64,000 nucleotides of DNA, taken from Chloranthus sessilifolius. Taxonomy: Eukaryota > Streptophyta > Magnoliopsida > Chloranthales > Chloranthaceae. The notes beneath the pieces were generated by a model. The model made no database searches. It had not been told where the DNA came from and was given only the letters and a program-made list of their open reading frames with translations. Positions within the stretch are counted from its first letter, which is position 1; every line of letters begins with the position of its first letter. A program made the translations under genes and the position numbers. The DNA lies in contig CM037584.1 of assembly GCA_021018995.1 (NCBI GenBank), positions 174,858,317-174,922,316 of the forward strand. The letters run 5' to 3'. Shown piece by piece: positions 56,306 to 64,000 of the stretch.

Positions 56306-56918
56306 ATCTCCCACTTGATCCACACACTGGCAAAATATTGTTTTAATAAATTCATGAATTGGTCATTTTGAAAAGCGGATGGCCATCCTTAGAATTTTAT
56401 AAAATCATTGACTTTCAAGGAACTTGGTACAATACATTATCCCCTTAAGTTCAAGAAACAACTATAGTAATGGATCATGAATGCCTATAATGTACCATGC
56501 TTTACAATTGACAATAAGGCAGTTCCATGGTCACTAAAATTATTGCTGTTTAATGAACCTAAGAGTATTACTTGTGGTTTTGTGACACCAATATATGCAC
56601 ACTTTAATGCAATCACTTGTGTGTATACATACATTCGTCCTGCTTCATACCCTAAGGTATGTTATCCTGATATCTTACGGCATACGCCACGTGAAAACCA
56701 TCACCCAACTATCAGGATAAAGGCTATACAACCGTGGTGCCTAATCACGATAGCCCAAGCTTCCTTATTTGAGCACTTATGCTCCCAGGCCAACATTGCA
56801 TATGCTAATAATGATAATCATGAAAAATGTTAAGTAGAAAGAAAAACATGCATTAAATGATAATCAAAGATATAAAGAGTGTCGACAATAGAATAAACAT
56901 TGTGGAAGAAACTCCCAC
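56306..56918 (-). other. 3' noncoding part of the inverted Copia block
   Basis: Between the RNase H stop and the polypurine tract. No supported gene. Confidence 0.6.
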
Positions 56919-58110
56919 TCAAATAATGTACTCGAGTGTTGCTAACACTCCCATCCGGATCACGTGCGCTAAAAAATCTTTTGGTTGAAGTCCCTTTGTG
57001 AGTGGGTCAGCGATCATTTCCTCAGAAGGCAAATGAGGGATTTTAATGAGTCCTTCACGAACCTTTTCCAGCACCATCATATACTTGACCTCGATGTGCC
57101 GATTACTCTTGGTTCGTTTCCCGCTCTCGATGAAATCAATGGCAGCTTTGTTATCGCAATAAATGGTCAAGGGTTTATGAATGGAATCAATAACACCTAA
57201 CTCACCAATGAAGCTTTTCAACCAAATGGCGTGCTTGGTGGCCTCATAGCATCCAATGAACTCGGTAAACATAGTTGAATTCGACGTTATGGTCTGTTTG
57301 GAGCTTCTCCAGGTGATAGCGCCATGAGCGAGTTTGAAGATGAAACCCGAAGTAGATTTGCGAGATCGATCACAGCCTGCATAGCTGGAATCGCTATAGC
57401 CAACGACTTCAAGTTCATTTGATTTTCGGTATACGAGCATGTGGTCTTTGGTTCCTTGCAAATATCGCAATACCTTCTTGACGGCTATCCAATGAGCAAA
57501 ACCCGGATTTAGTTGAAACCTCCCGAGCATCCCAACGCATTTAAACTGATGTCAGGTCGCATGCAGGTCATAGTATACATGAGGCTTCCTACTGCAGATG
57601 CATATATAGTTGGATCTTCTCGCTGTCTTTCCATATCATTTTTTGGGCATTGATCTTCGCTTAAGAGATCACCCTTTACAATTGGAGTACTGGAAGGATT
57701 ACAGTTCTCCATTTTGAAGCGTTTGAGGACCTTGTCGATGTAAGCTCTCTGAGATAATCCTAAGAGCCCAGCTCCCCGTTATCTGTGGATTTTAATTCCC
57801 AGAAAGTATTGTGCATTTCCCATATCCTTCATGTCGAAATAATTGGATAGGAAATGTTTTGTTTCATGTAGAAGATGAATGTCATTACTTGCGAGGAGAA
57901 TATCATCAACATATAGCACTAAAATGATGAAACGACCTTGTCTTCTTAATATATATGCACCTATCCATGGCATTTTCTTGAAAGCCGTATTCCGTAACAA
58001 CTTGATCAAACTTCAGGTACCACTGTCTTGAAGCTTGTTTCAACCCATAAAATATATTGTTTGGTTGTTCTTGGATCCGTCGGATCCGGTTGGTGAGCCC
58101 AAGTGGGCGA
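56919..58110 (-). pseudogene. Copia reverse transcriptase/RNase H fragment (inverted)
   Basis: On the minus strand, the reverse-transcriptase palm (YGLKQASRQWYLKFD; LYVDDILLASND with the YVDD active site) is followed by the linker and RNase H (YSDSSYAGCDRSRKSTSGF; TEFIGCYEATKHAIWLK; HIEVKYMM). Integrase and gag are absent. The segment upstream jumps straight into leader sequence near 58060-58110 through a shared CAAACAATATAT stretch. A stop near 57780 and frameshifts near 57530 and 57940-58010 break it. Confidence 0.82.
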
Positions 58111-58470
58111 GTCAAATGGCAGACGGCCACGATTGTTGTTTTGAATTGAAGTATGAGCGACCTTAATGCTGTGCATCGGAAGTTGAAGGACGTCGGGTCA
58201 TGTTTGGAAACCTCGGTGTCGATTTGATCAGCCGATCGGTCATGTTTGAAACCGGTCAGTTCAAAAATTTATTTATTTAAAAAAAAAAAAAAAAAAAAAC
58301 TTAAGCAGGCAGCCATGTTTTGTGTATATATATATATTATATATATACCGACCAACCCAGCCGGTCAGGTCGAACCGACCGATCCATCTCGCCCTTAAAA
58401 AAAAAAAAAAAAAAATTATTTTAGATCTGAGTGATCATTTGCACACATAATTTTTTTTTTTTTTTTTTTT
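58111..58470 (-). other. Inverted Copia leader
   Basis: 58258-58470 is the reverse complement of 55005-55215 (poly-T, GGTCGGTATATATAT, GCCTGCTTAAG). 58111-58257 is degenerate leader with CATGTTTGGAAACC and GGGCGAGTC phrases. Confidence 0.75.
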
Positions 58471-58473
58471 GAT

Positions 58474-58859
58474 AGATCTAGTTATAAAATTTCTTACAAT
58501 TGGTATCAGAGCCACATGACCTGATTTCGTCTGATCACACAGATTTCAAATAAAAAAAAAAAAAAAAAATTATGTCTGCCGCTTGATCACTCAGATCTAA
58601 AATAATTTTTTTTTATAGATGGATCACGTTTCGACCGACCATTGGGTTGGTCGGTATATATATAATATATATATATACACAAAACATGGCTGCCTGCTTA
58701 AGTTTTTTTTTTTTTTTTTTTTTTTAAATAAATTTTGAACTCGACGCGCCCATACAGCCCTATATATACGCCGCCACGGTGGTCGAGTAAATAGACCATC
58801 TATACACAAAAATTAAAGGTCGCTCAGCTTCAAAAAAAAAAAATTATAAAATTCTTACA
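58474..58859 (+). repeat. Repeated LTR-end and primer-site junctions
   Basis: 58474-58498 is the last 25 bases of the Copia LTR (…CTAGTTATAAAATTTCTTACA), followed by TGGTATCAGAGCC at 58501 and leader sequence. At 58843-58859 the same LTR end recurs (TTATAAAATTCTTACA), followed by a degenerate TGGTATCGACAC at 58862. No full LTR accompanies either. Confidence 0.8.
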
Positions 58860-60251
58860 ATTGGTATCGACACACTTTTCACCGGGCCGACTGACCGCCA
58901 CAATTGCCCTCGATGGATCCAAGTCCTTGTGGATCGGTTCTCGAGACACAAAGAAGCCGATGCAATCGTTGTCTTCTTTGAAGACGATGCACTATTGGCT
59001 TTAGGGTTCAACGGCCGGGTCGGTCTTCTCGCCCAGACCCGTACCCAAACATGGCCCGACCCGTTCCATAAGGCCCATTTCACCCGGGGTTTCCAAACAT
59101 GACCCGACCCGTCCAAAAGGCCCACCTGACCCGAGGTTTCCAAACATGACCCGACCCGTCCAACTCTGGCCCAAAGCAGTGGCCCACTTCGACCCATAGC
59201 AGTGGACCACCTCGGCCCATTTGACTCTGGCCCACTTGGGCCCACCAACTGATCCGATACGGATCCAAGAACAACCCAAACAATATATATTTTGTTCGCA
59301 GCCACCATACTACACTGTTTTTTAACGGCTGCAAACAAAAGTTTTCAACTCGGAATTAGTTTCCGAAACCAGACTGAACACCTTTTGGGTTTAAAGTTTA
59401 AAATGTCATATCTGGAGTTTTACAACTCCGTTTTGCACATATGACCTATCAATTTTGATTTACGCGACGAGATCTACACGTTGGACTAGTCTATGGGACT
59501 GTTTAACACTGTTTTGGAAATGAAAATTCCAGTCAAAGGTTAATAAATAGTTTTTATTCAAAATACATACTTTAACTATTTTTTGAACACTTTGTATGGA
59601 CACTCTTACTCTATCATGTCATTGTTCATAGTTAATGCATGTGTAATTTCCCTTTAGAACTCTACTTTTCTTTAAATTTAGTAGTGAACCTCATTTAGGG
59701 TATGAAACCTTGAACAAATGACATGATAGAATGCCTTGAGATAGGCTATTCCTATAAAGGGGTTTAGGAATACCGGTAAAGCAATCGTTCAGGGAAACGT
59801 TGCCAAAGTAGGTGTGAAGTCTGCCCAAAGGTGACCGGCCTATGGAGGTTACGTTATCCTTTAATTTTGAGACACTCGTCTCATTAAGATTGCCAGAGCA
59901 TTCACCTTCGTGAGCTACTATTTCTGGCTAAAGCTGACTTAGAAAACTTACGAAAGGAGAATGGATAGAATAGTTATACGTGTCTAGGTGAGAGAAGAGC
60001 GAAGCTTCTAGCCTAAGCTGATGACTAGCTTGGATCAAACCAAAACACAAATGACTAGGTCTATGCGTGTCTACGAACACGAACTAGGGAGACATACAAT
60101 AGGTCAAAGCTTCTGCCCTAAGGTGACACTTAGACAATGAGTCATGTCTGTCCCTCAGAGTGGATGGTTTTGCACATGGTTAATACACTCTGATTGATTC
60201 GACCTTGACCCCAGGTACGAACTCAAATTATGTAAAGTTCTAAATGAACAT
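58860..60251 (+). other. Copia leader, second copy and continuation
   Basis: 58985-59397 repeats 55500-55877. 59398-60251 is leader not seen in the first copy, up to gag. No supported ORF. Confidence 0.65.
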
Positions 60252-62192
60252 GTGCTGACAATGATCTATGTCATTGCAGCTATGGACGGATCACTGTTAC
60301 AACAACAAATGGCGAGCATTCAACAGCTCACTAGTACAAACTATTCCACTTGGCGAATGGGTCTGGATTTGACCCTTGGTTACTTAGATTATGACTTCGT
60401 TTTATCAGAAAACCGACCTGCGACTCCTACCGATAATTCTTCAGAGATTGAAAAAGCTCTGCATGCCAAGTGGGAGAAGGCAAATCGTATGTCCATTATG
60501 ATTATTCGCGCTTCCATGTCTGAGGTCATTCGTTGTGGTATTAAGACCATAGACACCGCCCGCGAGTTACTGAAAAACATCGAGGATCAGTTTGTTGGGT
60601 CCACTAAATCTCTACAATATGGTTATCTTGTTGAGTTTGTAAACATGCGCTATGATGGAAGGGGTTCTGTTAGGGAGTTCATTCTCAAAATATCTATGTT
60701 AGCAATGAAGCTCAAGGAGCAGGGTATTCCCATTGAGGAAACAGCTATAGTACATTTAGTTGTTGCATTCCTTCCGAGTCAATTTGATACCTTTAAGGTA
60801 AATTACAATGTCCAAAAGGAAAAATGGGACTTGAACCAACTTATCTCAATGTGTGTAACTGAAGAACAACGGTTGCGGGGCAACAAGGTTGAGTCTGCAC
60901 TTTTTACCTACAATCCTGCTCATAAGAAAAATTATAAGAAGAATGGTCAAAGGAAGAATCACATCACGATTAAAGGGAACAAGAAGAACTTTAAGAAGAA
61001 AGTTGTTGTGAATACTAACGACGATGGCTGCCATTTCTGCAAAAAGAAAGGTCACTTTAAGAAGGATTGCTATTTATGGAAAAGTATTATGAAGAAGAAA
61101 CATCAAGGTATTCATTTCGCTCATGTTTGTTTTGAATCGAATCTGGTTAAGGTTTCCGAAAATTCTTGGTGGGTTGACTCTAGTGCCACTGTACATGTGG
61201 CTCATTCATTGCAGGGATTGGTAAGCAGGAGAAGCCCAAAACCGGATGAAAGGCTTTTCCTAGGAAACGAGCAAGCAGTCAATGTCGAGGCTGTTGGATC
61301 TTATCGGCTTGTTTCAGACACTGGACATATTTTAATACTTGAAAATGTTTATTTCATTCCGTCCTTCAGACGAAATCTCATTTCTATCTCTAGATTGGTT
61401 ACTTTTGGTTATTCTTTTACTTTTGCTAGAGACTCCTTGGTTATTTCTAAGGACATTATTACTATGGGACATGGTTTATTAGTAGATGGATTGTTTCGCT
61501 TATCTCTTAATGATATCTCTGCTACATCCTTTGCATGTGTCTCTAGCACCTCATCCGGATCAAAGCGCCCGCTTTTGGCAGAAAACTCCTCTATGCTTTG
61601 GCATAAACGTTTAGGTCATATATCAAAGAAAAGATTAGAAACTCTGGTCAGCGATGGCATTCTTAATTATCTTGATTTTAACGATTTTACAACATGTATT
61701 GAATGCATTAAAGGGAAGTCAACGAAACAACGAAAATTTGAGGCCGTTAGATCCTCTGTTCTGTTACAACTGATCCACACAGACATTTGTGGACCTTTTC
61801 CCACACCTTCACGAGGTGGACAACGTTATTTCATCAGTTTTATAGATGATTTTTCCCGTTATGCCTATGTCTACCTAATTCATCAGAAGTCTGAGGCACT
61901 TGACATGTTCAAGATCTTTAAAACTGAAGTTGAGAAATCAACTGATAAGAAAATCAAAGCCGTTAGATTGGATCGTAGTGGAGAATATTATGGGAAGATG
62001 GATTCTGATGGTGTTAATCACGGAAACTTTGCTCAATTCTTAAGGGAACATGGGATTGTTCCTCAGTACACTTCGCCTGGTACCCCCCAACAGAATGGTG
62101 TCTCTGAGAGAAGAAATCGCACATATCAGGAGGCTGTTCGCAGCATGATGTGCAACTCGAATCTTCCTGAAAGTTTTTGGGGAGAAGTTTAA
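60252..62192 (+). pseudogene. Copia gag-protease-integrase, first copy, truncated
   Basis: Open frame of 646 codons. Gag with zinc knuckle CHFCKKKGHFKKDC, protease region WWVDSSATVHV (the usual DSGAT has become DSSAT), integrase zinc region (LWHKRLGHISKKRL ... CIECIKGK) and core (HTDICGPFPTPSRGG; FIDDFSRYAYVYL; GTPQQNGVSERRNRT). The motif LDRSGEYYG differs from the DRGGEYYG of the second copy. The true gag start may be the ATG at 60282 (MDGSLLQQQ). The frame ends at a junction with leader sequence (62190), so reverse transcriptase is never reached. Confidence 0.85.
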
Positions 62193-62256
62193 AATGCCAT
62201 ATCTGGAGTTTTACAACTCCGTTTCGCGCATATGACCTATCAATTTTGATCTACTC
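62193..62256 (+). repeat. Leader fragment between the duplicated gag-pol copies
   Basis: AAAATGCCATATCTGGAG... matches 59400-59458 of the leader, then jumps to coding sequence at 62257 (matching 60781). Confidence 0.85.
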
Positions 62257-64000
62257 AATTTGATACCTTTAAGGTAAATTACAATGCCCCAAAGGAAAAA
62301 TGGGACTTGAACCAACTTATCTCAATGTGTGTAACTGAAGAACAACGGTTGCGGGGCAACAAGGTTGAGTCTGCACTTTTTGCCTACAATCCTGCTCATA
62401 AGAAAAATTATAAGAAGAATGGTCAAAGGAAGAATCACGTCATGATTAAAGGGAACAAGAAGGACTTCAAGAAGAAAGTTACTGTAAATACTAACGACGA
62501 TGGCTGCCATTTCTGCAAAAAGAAAAGTCACTTTAAGAAGGATTGTTATTTATGGAAAAGTATTATGAAGAAGAAACATCAAGGTATTCATTTCGCTCAT
62601 GTTTGTTTTGAATCGAATCTGGTTAAGGTTTCCAAAAATTCTTGGTGGGTTGACTCTGGTGCCACTGTACATGTGGCTCATTCATTGCAGGGATTGGTAA
62701 GCAGGAGAAGCCCAAAACCGGATGAAAGGCTTTTCCTAGGAAACGAACAAGCAGTCAATGTCGAGGCTGTTGGATCTTATTGGCTTGTTTCAGACACTGG
62801 ACATATTTTAATACTTGAAAATGTTTATTTCATTCCGTCCTTCAGACGAAATCTCATTTCTATCTCTAGATTGGTTACTTTTGGTTATTCTTTTACTTTT
62901 GCTAGAGACTCCTTGGTTATTTCTAAGGACACTATTACTATGGGACATGGTTTATTAGTAGATGGATTGTTTCGCTTATCTCTTGATGATATCTCTGATA
63001 CATCCTTTGCATGTGTCTCTAGCACCTCATCCGGATCAAAGCGCCCGCTTTTGGCAGAAAACTCCTCTATGCTTTGGCATAAACGTTTAGGTCATATATC
63101 AAAGAAAAGATTAGAAACTCTGGTCAGCGATGGCATTCTTAATTCTCTTGATTTTAATGATTTTACAACATGTATTGAATGCATTAAAGGGAAGTCAACA
63201 AAACAACGAAAATTTGAGACCGTTAGATCCTCTGTTCTGTTACAACTGATCCACACAGACATTTGTGGACCTTTTCCCACACCTTCACGAGGTGGACAAC
63301 GTTATTTCATCAGTTTTATAGATGATTTTTCCCGTTATGCCTATGTCTACCTAATTCATCAGAAGTCTGAGGCACTTGACATGTTCAAGATCTTTAAAAC
63401 TGAAGTTGAGAAACAAACTGATAAGAAAATCAAAGTCGTTAGATCGGATCGTGGTGGAGAATATTATGGGAAGATGGATTCTGATGGTGTTAATCACGGA
63501 AACTTTGCTCAATTCTTAAGGGAACATGGGATTGTTCCTCAGTACACTTCGCCTGGTACCCCCCAACAGAATGGTGTCTCTGAGAGAAGAAATCGCACAT
63601 ATCAGGAGGTTGTTCGCAGCATGATGTGCAACTCGAATCTTCTTGAAAGTTTTTGGGAGAAGCTCTCAAAACCGTAGTTTATATTCTTAACCGAGTGCCA
63701 TCTAAACCTGCTCCAAAAACACCTTACAAACTTTGGACCGGCCGTAGACCAAGTCTTAAACATTTGCATGTGTGGGGGTGTTTGGCAGAAGCAAGACTCT
63801 ATGATCCAAACCTGAAGAAGCTTGATCCACGCACCGTCACATGTTACTTCATTGGTTACCCCGAGCGCACCCGATCATATAGGTTCTATTGCCCATCTCG
63901 ACCGTTGGAGATCATAGAGACCTACAATGCTAAGTTTCTTGAAGCTAGTTTCATCAGTGGGAATCAAAAATAGAAGAAAATTGTCTTTGAAGAAGATACT
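62257..64000 (+). pseudogene. Copia gag-pol, second copy, frameshifted
   Basis: Repeats 60781-62189 with few differences at an offset of 1476 bp, then continues into the integrase C-terminal region (LKTVVYILNRVPSKPAPKT; YKLWTGRRPSLKHLHVWGC) to near the window edge. Here the protease motif is the regular DSGAT and the integrase motif the regular DRGGEYYG. One G is missing in a G run near 63655 (GGG against GGGG in the first copy), which shifts the frame between SFW and EALKTVV. The gag N-terminus is missing. A TAG at 63971-63973 ends the last frame. Confidence 0.85.

Larger units (their letters stand above)
54518..64000 (+). mobile_element. Rearranged Ty1/Copia retrotransposon
   Basis: LTR and primer-binding site at the left, gag-pol reading right to the window edge. 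Between them are an inverted block (55881-58470) with a minus-strand LTR and reverse-transcriptase/RNase H, two further LTR-end/primer-site junctions (near 58498 and 58859), and a duplicated gag-pol segment (60781-62189 and 62257-63665). The 3' end lies outside the window. Confidence 0.82.

Overview
The window is nuclear DNA of a flowering plant. It is AT-rich and built mostly of nested LTR retrotransposons, with several MITE-like elements, and it holds only one convincing host gene. The plant origin is inferred from Athila-type Ty3 elements primed by tRNA-Asp, Ty1/Copia elements primed by initiator tRNA-Met, a caulimovirid-like movement-protein segment, and a multi-membrane-span protein of a plant-specific uncharacterised family. 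I cannot name the species.

Layout. 1-8.5 kb: a non-autonomous hAT-like element (195-1176, 8-bp target duplication), a dispersed segmental duplication (about 1187-1971 and 6362-7285), four copies of a fold-back MITE, one of two copies of a MULE-like MITE with 9-bp target duplications, and an old solo LTR (2279-5852). 8.66-10.78 kb: the host gene, one exon, 708 codons. 11.2-14.8 kb: the second MULE-like MITE and a 2.26-kb solo LTR with a perfect target duplication (GTCAT), inserted in an older LTR-like fragment. 14.76-37.55 kb: Athila-type element A (+), interrupted within gag-pol by Athila-type element B (-, 18037-29241, target duplication GCAGC). 37.55-46.71 kb: the 3' half of a third Athila-type element C, with a nearly intact pol and two extra GC-rich ORFs (386 and 113 codons) downstream. 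46.7-49.98 kb: a broken endogenous caulimovirid-like segment. 49.98-54.5 kb: two truncated Ty3 (Tekay/Del-like) elements, D and E. 54.5-64 kb: a rearranged Copia element with an inverted block, repeated primer-binding-site junctions and a tandem duplication of gag-pol.

The most interesting pattern is a set of 12-bp palindromes arranged two helical turns apart in three LTR element families. Element C uses TCAATCGATTGA in pairs 22 bp apart. Element A uses TCGATGCATCGA and TCGATTAATCGA, 21-22 bp apart. Element D carries a run of TCGATTAATCGA every 19-23 bp. In A and C the arrays sit at equivalent places (just upstream of the LTR TATA box, and after a polypurine-tract doublet) but with a different palindrome in each element. 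In C further arrays stand before TATA-like boxes of the two accessory ORFs. The related element B has almost none. This looks like concerted turnover of a binding-site code, possibly co-evolving with a DNA-binding factor of the host or of the element. A second signal is a pair of small RNA hairpins directly after the pol stop codon of A, B and C, with an invariant loop and compensatory stem changes.

All functional statements rest on reading motifs by eye. No database search, alignment program or folding program was run.
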